A stretch of 64,000 bases of DNA, from the NCBI RefSeq assembly GCF_943913405.1, contig NZ_CALTYA010000001.1, forward strand, positions 186,001-250,000, in the 5' to 3' direction. The notes beneath the pieces were generated by a model, which had not been told where the DNA came from, did no database searches, and was given only the letters and a program-made list of their open reading frames with translations. This DNA comes from an uncultured Flavobacterium sp. GTDB lineage: Bacteria; Bacteroidota; Bacteroidia; Flavobacteriales; Flavobacteriaceae. Shown here piece after piece: positions 54,644 to 63,209 of the stretch (the first letter of the stretch is position 1; each line of letters opens with the position of its first letter). The position numbers and the translations under genes are program-made.

Positions 54644-55729
54644 ATGATGAAAAAAACAACAAACTTTTTAGCCTTCTTGGTAACGCTGTTTTCATTCATG
54701 GCAGTTTCAGCCCAAAATACAGCATCCACGTCAGGCAACTGGGATGATTGTGCTACTTGGGGCAACCCAACGAGCATTATTCAAAATGCCACAGACACCA
54801 AGACCATCAACACGGGCGTGAATGTGGTGCAAAACACGGCATGGAGTACCAATAATATTACCTTAAACGGCAATGGCGCAGTAATTTTTGCTTCTTCTGC
54901 CAATGCTGTTGATTTTGTGACAGATCTTGGTGCAGATAAATCATGTGCGAGCCCTATTGTTTCAGGGCTTACTTGCAGCTCTGGCACAACGTCGGGCACC
55001 GTTACTTCACAGACTCCCTTGAGCGGAGTCAGCAGAACAATTCCTTACAGCGGAGGAAACAGTGCGCCTTATGCGGCCGGGTCAGGCGTTGCATCTACCG
55101 GAGTTACTGGGCTGACAGCTACACTTCAGGCAGGCACGCTGACAGCAAGCACAGGAAATCTTACTTATGCAATTACCGGTACGCCTTCAGGTTCTGGCAC
55201 GGCTTCCTTTGCTATTACTTTTGGCGGCATAAACTGTTCTTTTGCGATAACAGTTGCACAAGGAGTGGTATTTGATAATAGCAGCTCGAATTGTGGTTTT
55301 ACTGGGCCTAATGGATGGCTATTTACTGGAAACTGGCAATATGCCCAAACTAGCTGGAGTTCCGCAGTTGAATCTACATGTGAGATTTCTGGAGATAATA
55401 ACTCGGATAATACTATTGGAACCGGTATGGCTTACCGTAGTTTTACAACAGTTGTTGGCAGAGTTTATACTGTTTTGTTAATTACCCAGCATATTGGATA
55501 TGGCAATAATGGTCATACAAATACAAAAGCTACCGTCTATCCGGGTTCTGCCACTAGTGGCGCTGCATTAGGCACTGTAACTTCTGCAGCTCCGAATAAT
55601 TCCACAAATAATAATAACTCCTTTACTTTTACAGCTACAGCTAATACCAGCACTGTTACTTTAGCAGAAGTGGGCACAACAAGTCTAGGTGATTATCAGC
55701 TTGTAAAACAGGTGAAAATAACTTACTAG
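54644..55729 (+). CDS. Exported protein, TWG module plus unrelated C-terminal domains
   Basis: The 361-residue protein has a signal peptide ending in SAQ and the shared N-terminal module (GNWDDCATWGNPTSI). A middle Gly/Thr/Ser-rich region (residues ~105-200) follows, and a C-terminal beta domain from ~205 (NCGFTGPNGWLF). The C-terminal half does not resemble its two paralogs. Starts at tandem ATGs; either is possible. No sorting domain. Confidence 0.75.
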   Translation: MMKKTTNFLAFLVTLFSFMAVSAQNTASTSGNWDDCATWGNPTSIIQNATDTKTINTGVNVVQNTAWSTNNITLNGNGAVIFASSANAVDFVTDLGADKSCASPIVSGLTCSSGTTSGTVTSQTPLSGVSRTIPYSGGNSAPYAAGSGVASTGVTGLTATLQAGTLTASTGNLTYAITGTPSGSGTASFAITFGGINCSFAITVAQGVVFDNSSSNCGFTGPNGWLFTGNWQYAQTSWSSAVESTCEISGDNNSDNTIGTGMAYRSFTTVVGRVYTVLLITQHIGYGNNGHTNTKATVYPGSATSGAALGTVTSAAPNNSTNNNNSFTFTATANTSTVTLAEVGTTSLGDYQLVKQVKITY

Positions 55730-56048
55730 GCTATTATATTCCTGTAAGAGAGAATGGTTTAGTAAATGCCTTATCGCACAATATTAAAAACCAAACATTC
55801 CCGCAGCCTGAAACCTGCGGGAATATAAAAATAATTTCAGTCGAGATTTTTACGAACCTATGTTAAATGAAACCATTCTCTTCTTATTCCGTGGCAATGC
55901 CTTGAATTCAACTAAAACCTAATGCAAAAACAGCTTAAGATAAACGCTGACAATTGTAAATGAAAAGCAACAGATAAATTGAAATAAACCAATTGCCTTT
56001 TAAAGTATACCCCGCAAAACCAGTTTTTATAATCCAAACAATTTAATA
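55730..56048. other. 319-bp gene-less region between paralogs
   Basis: Contains a strong hairpin ATTCCCGCAG/CTGCGGGAAT at 55797-55824, without a good T-tract. It also holds a long-range inverted repeat (GAGAATGGTTT near 55750 and AAACCATTCTC near 55869). No gene seen. Confidence 0.55.
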
Positions 56049-56981
56049 ATGAAAAAAACAATAAACTGTGCAGCCTTCTTCGGACTGCTCTTTTCTTTCG
56101 CAGGCTTGAATGCCCAGAACACAGCAACAACAAGCGGCAATTGGGACAATTGCACGACATGGGGAAACCCGTCAAGCATCATCCAAAACCAAACAGATAC
56201 GAAAACTATAAACACAGGCATCAATGTGATCCAAAACACAACGTGGAGTACCAAGACGATTGATTTTTCAACAGGCAACGGTTCAGTGAGTTTTACCGAC
56301 AATACAAAATCAATTGATTTTGTGACTGATTTAGGCCCAGATAAAAGTTGCTGTATCGCGCCAACGATTACGACACAGCCTGTCAGCGGCACTACAACGG
56401 GAGTGAGTAATTATACTTTTTCTGTAGTAGCCACAGGAACAGGCCTTACATATCAATGGCGACGTAACGGAACAAATATTTCTGGCGCTACAAACAGTAG
56501 CTATTCCACAAATGTGGTAGCCACTTACAGCGTGGTAGTTACAGGCACTTGCGGCAATGTTACTTCTAGAAATATAACACTTACAAACCCATGTGCCGTT
56601 GGTAGTATTTCTTCCTATACAGCATCTGGACCAAGCCACTCTAATCCAAATGGAAGTTCTAGTACCTACAATGTTTCAAACAGTGGCACAAATACAGATG
56701 CAGTAAGCTGGTCTGGTAGCCAATTCACCCTTAATTGTAATGGCACCTATACTGTTGAAGGTGATGTCACGATGAACGGAAACATTATGCCAGCGGGAGA
56801 TCCAACATCAGTGCGGTTATCGGGTTATGGATATGTGACGGCTAGTGCCGGTACAAGGCATTTTTCTATAACCGTAACGGTTACAAATGCGCCCAAAACG
56901 CTTTATTTCTGGCAATTTGTAAGTTTAGGCAGCACTATGAGTTTCTCTATTGCTAATGGAAAAATAACTAAAAACAATTAA
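56049..56981 (+). CDS. Exported protein, TWG module plus Ig-like domain
   Basis: The 310-residue protein has a signal peptide, the shared N-terminal module (GNWDNCTTWGNPSSI) and an Ig-like domain (PTITTQPVSGTTTG, TYQWRRNGTNISG; residues ~100-175). A C-terminal beta-rich domain of ~110 residues follows. It is the third member of the tandem family with a different tail. No T9SS tail. Confidence 0.75.
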   Translation: MKKTINCAAFFGLLFSFAGLNAQNTATTSGNWDNCTTWGNPSSIIQNQTDTKTINTGINVIQNTTWSTKTIDFSTGNGSVSFTDNTKSIDFVTDLGPDKSCCIAPTITTQPVSGTTTGVSNYTFSVVATGTGLTYQWRRNGTNISGATNSSYSTNVVATYSVVVTGTCGNVTSRNITLTNPCAVGSISSYTASGPSHSNPNGSSSTYNVSNSGTNTDAVSWSGSQFTLNCNGTYTVEGDVTMNGNIMPAGDPTSVRLSGYGYVTASAGTRHFSITVTVTNAPKTLYFWQFVSLGSTMSFSIANGKITKNN

Positions 56982-57121
56982 TTTACACCTGCTAACGCGA
57001 ACATCTTGCCCGTGCCTATATCAATTACCCGTTTTATAATTTAAAAAGGCATGAGCAAAAAACGTTCGCAATAGCTTGGGGAAACCCCAGCAAAGAATAA
57101 GAAAGTTTCAAGTTAGTTCAA

Positions 57122-57194
57122 AAGCTATTATTTGCAACTGTGGTGGGTGCAAATAATGCCATAAGCCTGGAGTACTTTACCATTCCAGGCTTTT
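57122..57194 (+). ncRNA. Two-hairpin element, copy 1
   Basis: A 10-bp perfect stem ATTATTTGCA/TGCAAATAAT (57127-57157) encloses an 11-nt loop containing GTGGTGG. It is followed by a terminator hairpin AAGCCTGGA/TCCAGGCTT and TTTT (57163-57194). A near-identical unit occurs at 58673. It may be a small RNA or a 3' regulatory element. Its left arm TATTATTTGCAA also resembles a -7 promoter box, so a short RNA starting within it cannot be excluded. Confidence 0.5.
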
Positions 57195-57224
57195 AATAAA
57201 AGTGAGTACAAATACAAAAAAACC

Positions 57225-57953
57225 ATGGCATCCACATCCGAAACAGGGCACGCAAAAAACAGCGCCAACTTCAGAAAACTGATTGATTTCGCAATAGGCT
57301 TTCAGCAGAATTACAATCCCAGCAAAAAACCAATTCACAATCGAAAGGCTCGAAGAAAAATACGCCCCTCACAGCTGAAGCTCAACAGCGTAGCCAGCCA
57401 AAACACCCTCTTCAATACCGCCGTAAACAACAGGGCACTACTTTTCAAAACAAACAGGCCCCTGGCCACCAGAATAATAAACGCACTCGAAGCCTCAGAC
57501 GTACCCGAATTAAAAATCAAGGACGCAAAAGCATTCAACAGAAAGCTCCAAGGCAAGAGAGCCAGCAAAATAGAAACCCCGCTAGACCCAAATACCCCTG
57601 CTCCATTGACCATAAGCGCCAGCCAGCAGTCTTATGACCAGCAGATACAGCACTTCACTGGCCTCCACTCCATCTTAGAAACAGAAGCCGGCTATGACCC
57701 AAACGAAGAAGACCTCGCAGAAACGGCCATAAAAAGCCATATCAATGACATGCACCGAAAAAACAACGACGTCAGCACCGCCCATGTAAATGTCAGCAAT
57801 GCAAGGCTTGACCGCAACAGATTATTATACGACCAAGAAAATGGCCTGGTCAAGACAGCCGCAGGCGTAAAAAACTACATCCTGTCAGTATTCGGCGCCA
57901 ACAGCCCAGAATACAAGCTCGTAAGCGGCCTCGAATTCAAGACCATGAAATAA
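57225..57953 (+). CDS. Helical cytoplasmic protein of unknown function
   Basis: The 242-residue protein (MASTSETGHAKNSANFRKL) is hydrophilic and helical, with no signal peptide. GHAKN-AN and NPSKKP resemble a recurring Bacteroidota family that I cannot name. The C-terminal FGANSPEYKLVSGLEFKTMK is also typical of that family. It lies between the two copies of the two-hairpin element. Confidence 0.65.
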   Translation: MASTSETGHAKNSANFRKLIDFAIGFQQNYNPSKKPIHNRKARRKIRPSQLKLNSVASQNTLFNTAVNNRALLFKTNRPLATRIINALEASDVPELKIKDAKAFNRKLQGKRASKIETPLDPNTPAPLTISASQQSYDQQIQHFTGLHSILETEAGYDPNEEDLAETAIKSHINDMHRKNNDVSTAHVNVSNARLDRNRLLYDQENGLVKTAAGVKNYILSVFGANSPEYKLVSGLEFKTMK

Positions 57954-58354
57954 GCCACACGCCAAAAAAAGAAAACAAGCTATAGCTTGCAGAAAAGAAG
58001 CTCCATCAAAAACAATTGGAGCTTCTTTTTCAGAAATCAAGCTGAAATAATAGCAAGCAATGCCGAAACAAAAGAGCCGAAACAACAATTCACGATGAAA
58101 AAGGCATTTTTTAGCATCAAAAAAACACTGATTAGTACCAAAAACACTTCAAAAACGGATTCTTTTTTTTTGATATTCCTAAAAAACTTGCACTTGGTCG
58201 GTAAAACCAACACTTTCATCGACTTTTTTTCTCTTTTACACTTTGGTTAAATAATGACGTTAACTTTGTTTCCGCAAGAAAATCCGAGTCCAAAAGGCTA
58301 CCGTTTTTCAACAAGCACAGCTTCTAGCCAAAAACGAAAATAAAAAAAATAAAA
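57954..58354. other. Gene-less stretch with a terminator
   Basis: A strong terminator lies at 57996-58030 (AGAAGCTCCA/TGGAGCTTCT plus T-run). A CAAGCTATAGCTTG palindrome lies at 57976-57989. Open frames here (57987-58250 and a 29-codon frame from 58254) lack coding character. Nothing else seen. Confidence 0.6.
57996..58030 (+). terminator. Terminator of the 57225 gene
   Basis: Perfect 10-bp stem AGAAGCTCCA/TGGAGCTTCT with an 11-base loop and a T-run. Confidence 0.85.
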
Positions 58355-58661
58355 ATGAGCCTCTGCAGATAAAAAACAAGCAACCGCAAAAAGAGTTGAA
58401 GCAGCCACAGAAAGAAAACAGTCAACTGCAACTAGAAAACAAGCGACTGCAAAAAGAATTGAAGCAACTGCAGAAAGAAAACAGTCAACTGCAACTAGAA
58501 AACAAGCGACTGCGAAAAGAATTGAAGCAACTGCAGAAAGAAAACAGCTAACTGCAACTAGAAAACAAGCGACTGCAAAAAGAATTGAAGCAACTGCAGA
58601 AAGAACTGGAGCGACTGCGACTAGAAAACAAAGCACCTTCAGAAAAAACACAATTAATTAA
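58355..58661 (+). pseudogene. Decayed gene of 21-codon tandem repeats (basic Ala/Thr/Lys-rich)
   Basis: 63-bp units run from 58360 to ~58635. In the frame GCC TCT GCA GAT ... to TAA 58659-58661 there is no stop, and differences between units are mostly synonymous or conservative (GCA/GCG, ACC/ACT, GTT/ATT). That suggests selection for a KQATAKRIEATAERKQSTATR-like repeat. The ATG at 58355 is out of frame by one base, so the start is broken. A second plus frame gives a coiled-coil pattern but has a stop (58549-58551). The minus frame gives an unlikely hydrophobic ORF. Confidence 0.5.
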
Positions 58662-58672
58662 AAGTTAATTGT

Positions 58673-58745
58673 AAGCTATTATTTGCAATCGTGGTGGATG
58701 TAAATAATGCAATAAGCCAGGAGTGTCCCTAACACTCCTGCTTTT
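58673..58745 (+). ncRNA. Two-hairpin element, copy 2
   Basis: ATTATTTGCA/TGTAAATAAT (58678-58708) with the same 11-nt loop containing GTGGTGG. A G-T wobble replaces a G-C pair, so the stem is kept. A terminator CAGGAGTGT/ACACTCCTG (58718-58740) and a T-run follow. See the copy at 57122. Confidence 0.5.
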
Positions 58746-59072
58746 ATTAAAAAAATAATCAAAACAAGTACCAACTAAAATGCCGAAAGTCTAGCAACCT
58801 GCTAAATTAGAACTGTTTATCTGATAAGACAATAGTAACCTAAAACAATTATCATGAAAAACAAAATTACAGCCATGAACGCTATCACAACAGCAGTATT
58901 GATCACAAATGGCAAGCCTTACTAACTACAAATAAAATAAGCCCCAAACGAACCAATATTAGTGGCAAGCAAATTGATGCCTGCTTACTAAATTTAAAAC
59001 CGTAACTTAACATTCCGGTTCTCTTTTTTAGTAAAAACACACTATTTTAGTAAATTATTTGTAATTTTAAAA
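58746..59072. other. 327-bp region before TPR-AraC copy 2
   Basis: Holds a 23-codon ORF (58854-58925, MKNKITAMNAITTAVLITNG plus KPY) that resembles a truncated start of a small peptide gene but has no known homolog that I can name. The rest is AT-rich and includes the presumed promoter of the next gene. Confidence 0.4.
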
Positions 59073-60818
59073 ATGAATCTACCAATTATGAACAGGCTGC
59101 TCCTATTTTTGTTATTGGCTGCAGCCTTTCAATTAAAGGCTCAAAATGATTCTTTACGGCACTATACTTCTGGCCAGCTGGCTTATAAATCTTCCATGGC
59201 GACACGCCATTTTAATGAAAATCCTGCACTTTGGAAAATATACCTCGATGAAATGAACCGCAGAAATCCTTCTGCAGCGCTAAAATCTGAAATTTATTAC
59301 AACCTGGCATGGGATTTTTACCGCTATACTGACAATGGGATCGACTATTCCATTAATTTAATGGATATAGCTTTGGACAATGCTAAAAAAGCTGGAAATA
59401 CTGTAAGCATAATGTTTTGCTATGATGGGCTGGGTTGCTTTTATGCTTTAAAAAACGACCTTCAAAATGCCTTGGCGTGCTTAAAGGAAATCACAAATTT
59501 AACAACGCCCAATTCTAAAAATGATTTGGAATATATAAAATTTCAAGGTGGTACTTCAAGAATTTATAGCTGGATTGGCGACTTTGAACGCGCCATAACA
59601 GTAATCAAAAAGGCCAATCATGATATTGACAATTATCTAAATACGCATCCGAAATTGCCAAATGAAACCAGAAGAAACCTAATTTATGACAAGCAGGGCA
59701 ATTATAACAGGATGGTTGAATCTTACAACTTTCAAAAGAAACTAGACTCGGCTGCAATATATATCCAAAAATCAAAACAATTAGAAAAGGCAGGCTACAA
59801 TCTTTATCATAACTCTGGCTGGAATGGCGAAGTATTTTATCTCATATTGTCAAAAAGATATGACGAAGCGATCGAAAGGATTAAGGAAGCCGATCGAAAT
59901 GCCCATATTGATTCTAAAGACCAACGCTATCGTTCTTACTACTATCTTGCACTTTGCTGGAGCCAGAAAGAAAATCACAAAGAATCATTGGCTTATTGTG
60001 AAAAAGCAATAGCTATTCCTGTCAAAATCACGTCTTTCTTCAATTTTCAATTAGAAACTTACAAATTAGCCTCTTCTAATGCTATTATCCTAGGAGATAC
60101 GGAAAAAGCAAACTTCTATATCAAAAAATTAAATGACTTTTCACAAGAGTATGAAAATTCATCTAAATCAAGATTTGTCGCCGATTTATATAAACAGGAT
60201 GTCATAGCTGTGAAAGAACAACTAAGCGAGCAAAATAAAAAAATATTGTTCTTAGCAATCAGTGTAGTAATAATAATTTTGCTTGTTTTTATTTTCCTAA
60301 CCCGAATTTATTTAAAAAGAAAAATAGACAAGAAAAAATTTCAATCAGCAATGCTGCAGACGGAAGAAACAGAAGCGTTGCAAAAATCAGAAATAGAAGA
60401 AGAGATAAAAATCAATGATGAAGTACCTCTAATTTTAAAGAACAATAATGCTTCTGGTGAAACCGACCAAAAAATAGCAAAACAGCTTATTGGCTTTGAA
60501 AAGAAAGAACAGTTTTTGTCGCCCAATCTTACGATAAATTCGATGTGCAAAAGCTTCAATACCAATTCTTCTTATCTCTCGGCGGCCATTAAAAAACACC
60601 GAGGGAAAAATTTCAATACCTATATCAATGACTTGAGAATTGATTATCTGGTATTCAAGCTAAAGAACAATCCTGAATATTTGACTTATAAGACAATTTA
60701 TTTAGCAGAAATATGCGGTTTTGGCTCTTATGCCGTATTTCACCGCGCTTTCTTGCTAAGGACAGGAATTTCTCCTTCAAAATTTATCAGCTTTTTAAAA
60801 TCGGAAGAAAAGCTATAA
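59073..60818 (+). CDS. Membrane-anchored TPR / AraC-type regulator, copy 2
   Basis: The 581-residue protein has the same order of parts as the copy at 48690: signal peptide (LLLFLLLAAAFQLKAQ), TPR-like repeats, membrane helix (ILFLAISVVIIILLVFIF) and AraC-type HTH (YLAEICGFGSYAVFHRAF). The two HTH domains are clearly alike (both have YLSAAIKKH and SPSKFISFLK or TPSKFISFLK). A second ATG at 59088 is possible. It lies downstream of the secreted-protein run. Confidence 0.9.
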   Translation: MNLPIMNRLLLFLLLAAAFQLKAQNDSLRHYTSGQLAYKSSMATRHFNENPALWKIYLDEMNRRNPSAALKSEIYYNLAWDFYRYTDNGIDYSINLMDIALDNAKKAGNTVSIMFCYDGLGCFYALKNDLQNALACLKEITNLTTPNSKNDLEYIKFQGGTSRIYSWIGDFERAITVIKKANHDIDNYLNTHPKLPNETRRNLIYDKQGNYNRMVESYNFQKKLDSAAIYIQKSKQLEKAGYNLYHNSGWNGEVFYLILSKRYDEAIERIKEADRNAHIDSKDQRYRSYYYLALCWSQKENHKESLAYCEKAIAIPVKITSFFNFQLETYKLASSNAIILGDTEKANFYIKKLNDFSQEYENSSKSRFVADLYKQDVIAVKEQLSEQNKKILFLAISVVIIILLVFIFLTRIYLKRKIDKKKFQSAMLQTEETEALQKSEIEEEIKINDEVPLILKNNNASGETDQKIAKQLIGFEKKEQFLSPNLTINSMCKSFNTNSSYLSAAIKKHRGKNFNTYINDLRIDYLVFKLKNNPEYLTYKTIYLAEICGFGSYAVFHRAFLLRTGISPSKFISFLKSEEKL

Positions 60819-60877
60819 CAAAGCGCCAAAATTTTGTAATAGAAAATGCTTGTCCAAATCGGAACTTTACATTAACA

Positions 60878-61279
60878 ATGCCAAACACTTATGTCATGGA
60901 ACTAAAGCCCGAACACCTGCAAAAATTTCCTTTTTATGAAGACCTCCAAGTACCTGGCCTTTTGGTGCAATTAGGTGAAAATATAGTTTTTCCGGCAAGC
61001 AGAAATAACCTCAGCTATATCATCGAAAACCAACTGAAGCCACTTTTGCGGCCGCTTTCTGAATTGAAAAAGAAATTGAACGACAAGGTTCCGGCTAAAG
61101 TGCAGCAAGAACTCACGGAAGCTTTTAAAACTAAAAATATATCATTGCTTAAACCTTCCACAAAAGCAATGCTTGCCAAACATCTTTTTGATATCGACGG
61201 ACTCATTGAAGCTGGTTTGGCGCTTCCTTATCATTTTGAGCTAAAAAAAGACCCAGAGAATTTCTGGGCCTTTGATTAA
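60878..61279 (+). CDS. Hypothetical protein, 133 aa
   Basis: The ATG at 60878 (MPNTYVMELKPEHLQKFPFY) is preferred; the frame extends upstream into the regulator gene. It is a soluble, helical protein with a hydrophobic core block (LLVQLGENIVF). Family not recognised. Its stop is 15 bases from that of the convergent CheY-like gene. Confidence 0.6.
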   Translation: MPNTYVMELKPEHLQKFPFYEDLQVPGLLVQLGENIVFPASRNNLSYIIENQLKPLLRPLSELKKKLNDKVPAKVQQELTEAFKTKNISLLKPSTKAMLAKHLFDIDGLIEAGLALPYHFELKKDPENFWAFD

Positions 61280-61294
61280 ATATTTACTGAAAAT

Positions 61295-61750
61295 TTAAAG
61301 CGATATAAAGAACATATCTCTGTTCATGCTCGACGAGGTCTTAAACTGCCAATTCACAGTGATGACTTCATGCAAAACCTGCTGCAACTTCCCAAAACTG
61401 TCTGGTTTTTTGATATATACATTAGCGCCATTCACAAAAGTATCTTCTTGATCTTTCTCGGAAGAAGATGTAGAATAAATAGCAATCGGCAAATCACGAA
61501 ATCTAGAATTCTTGCGAAGCTCAATCAGACACTCAGTACCTGAAAAATAAGGCATGTTCAAATCCAGAAACAAAATATCTGGAATTTCAGCATCTGGATT
61601 ATTAAAATATTCCAGCAAATCCTTACCATTATGGAAAAAATTCAAAGTATGCTTGGTACTGAATCCGTCCAGTGCCTGCTCAAAAAGCGCGCGATCGTCT
61701 GGATCATCATCAGCCAAGAAAATATTTATTTTTTCGGTGTACTGTCTCAT
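61295..61750 (-). CDS. CheY-like single-domain response regulator
   Basis: The 151-residue receiver has the acidic pair ADDD (residues 13-16), the phospho-acceptor Asp63 (FLDLNMP), Thr/Ser in YSTSSS and Lys in IKKPD. No output domain follows. It resembles Rcp1-type receivers that accept phosphate from a phytochrome or hybrid kinase; the partner is not in the window. It is convergent with the 60878 gene. Confidence 0.93.
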   Translation of the reverse strand: MRQYTEKINIFLADDDPDDRALFEQALDGFSTKHTLNFFHNGKDLLEYFNNPDAEIPDILFLDLNMPYFSGTECLIELRKNSRFRDLPIAIYSTSSSEKDQEDTFVNGANVYIKKPDSFGKLQQVLHEVITVNWQFKTSSSMNRDMFFISL

Positions 61751-61867
61751 ATATTTATACCTGTCTTTTTATTTGATAGGATCAAGGATCCATCATGTAA
61801 ATGTAATGTTTTTTTTCTATGTGATCTTCTTAACAAAGTTATAAATTCTGAATACTGCGTATTCTTT

Positions 61868-62719
61868 TTAAGATTTGGACATTAAAAACTTCTTAAGTTT
61901 GGCAACACTTATTTTTGGGCTTTCAGCTAATTTTAAGACCGCTTTGTTCGCAATTTGAGGTACAGCTAACGAAGTTCCAGAATTGTATTGCTTATTTCCT
62001 TCTATGTCAATCCATTCAATATCTTCTGAAGGAATATAAATATCCACTTGCTTGCCATAATTGCTAATTTTTCTGCTTCCATTTTTGCTCAAAGCACCTA
62101 TACAAAGCACATTGGATTCCCTTGATATTGCTGGAACGTCAAAACTTTCTTCCACATCAAGCTCATCATTTCCTGCAGCGACAATAAACAAAATTTCTGG
62201 TGCCGTTTTAAAAGCTTTATCAAAAGCTTTTTGGAAATGCTGCATCCATTCTCTTGCAACTTTTATTCTTTCAGCATCTGTATAGCCTAAATTAGGATTG
62301 TTTTCTGCGAAGATAACTGCTGAATTTCCAAAACTCATATTAACCAACTTCACTTTTTCTTTCTTAAACCACGCTACTGTCTGCCTTACAAAGCGCTCCC
62401 AGCATTCATATTCTGATCTTAAATTTTGACGGCGTTCTTCAACAGTCATGCTCAAAATACCTGATTCAGTGAGGTATTGCGTGGTTGGAGTAAAACCAGC
62501 ATGGTAAATTTCCAAATTAGGATTGTCTTTAGTGAGAATGTAGCCCACAGCGGTTCCGTGCTCATTTGAATTGCCTGTATAATCTTCAAGCGAAGTTCCA
62601 GTAAAGAAGACCGATTTCTTAGTATTTCCTTTATAATAAGGTTCCCACAGGCCTACTTTAACCTGAGAATGAGCCATTGAAACTATAGAAACCAAAAGGA
62701 CAAGAGTTATTTTATGCAT
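61868..62719 (-). CDS. Exported S8 family (subtilisin-like) peptidase with unusual active site
   Basis: The ATG at 62719 starts a signal peptide (MHKITLVLLVSIVSMAHS) and the protein is 283 residues. His54 (NEHGT), oxyanion Asn (AAGND) and Ser (SGTSLAVP) are typical, but the strand that normally reads V-x-V-x-D-S-G reads VKVGLWEP, so the catalytic Asp position holds Glu26 or is lost. There is no obvious prodomain or C-terminal sorting domain. Assignment firm; activity uncertain. Confidence 0.85.
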   Translation of the reverse strand: MHKITLVLLVSIVSMAHSQVKVGLWEPYYKGNTKKSVFFTGTSLEDYTGNSNEHGTAVGYILTKDNPNLEIYHAGFTPTTQYLTESGILSMTVEERRQNLRSEYECWERFVRQTVAWFKKEKVKLVNMSFGNSAVIFAENNPNLGYTDAERIKVAREWMQHFQKAFDKAFKTAPEILFIVAAGNDELDVEESFDVPAISRESNVLCIGALSKNGSRKISNYGKQVDIYIPSEDIEWIDIEGNKQYNSGTSLAVPQIANKAVLKLAESPKISVAKLKKFLMSKS

Positions 62720-63209
62720 TTGAATGGATTTTAATTTAAAACTAAATATAGCACAAATTTTGCCCCACTTCACTTTTTGTTAGCTAAATCAATGATTATC
62801 TTACTGTTTTAATTTTTATTTTTAGCTATATGCGCTAAAAAATCCAATTAATTTAGGGGACATAAGTATTAACTTTTGTTTAACAATTATTCAAGCTAAC
62901 ATTCTATAAAACAAACAAATACATTGCAAAAAAGAGTTCTCAAATTCAGAATTTGAGAACTCTTTCATTTTAATAATCAGCCTTTTCTGCCTAAACTTGT
63001 TGTATAAATAGAAAATCTCATATTGAGAATTACGATAGATTTAAAATTAACAGATGTTAATAAATTACTTCTGCCAAATGAAAAACTTTCAAATACCACA
63101 AATATCGAATAAATCACTTTGGCTTATTTATTTTATAATGCTGTTATTCTTATATCTGTTATATAAAAGATACATCTAAGCCTTTATCAAAAATTTAAAA
63201 TTACCGGAA
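62720..63209. other. 490-bp gene-less region between divergent genes
   Basis: Contains a 16-bp perfect hairpin AAAGAGTTCTCAAATT/AATTTGAGAACTCTTT (62931-62965) with a 3-base loop. It has terminator-like AT flanks but no gene ending at it, so it may mark an unseen small RNA or be a repeat. A smaller CTCATATTGAG hairpin follows near 63017. A 29-codon frame at 63078-63167 is not convincing. Confidence 0.5.
62931..62965. terminator. Orphan 16-bp hairpin
   Basis: Perfect stem, 3-base loop, flanked by A-run and TTT. No annotated gene ends here in either direction. Confidence 0.55.

Noticed and set aside
57987..58250. 87-aa plus-strand ORF
   Set aside because: Starts inside a terminator and has Phe/Lys-rich low-complexity content; no support.
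58360..58635. Possible CRISPR array from regularly spaced repeats
   Set aside because: The 63-bp units are contiguous without unique spacers, and no cas gene is present in the window.
58298..58651. Uninterrupted minus-strand ORF of 117 hydrophobic residues with repeats
   Set aside because: It is the antisense reading of the 63-bp repeat; the plus-strand basic frame explains the substitution pattern better, and no signal or family supports the hydrophobic product.
63078..63167. 29-codon ORF with a hydrophobic end
   Set aside because: No coding support and no conserved pattern that I know.
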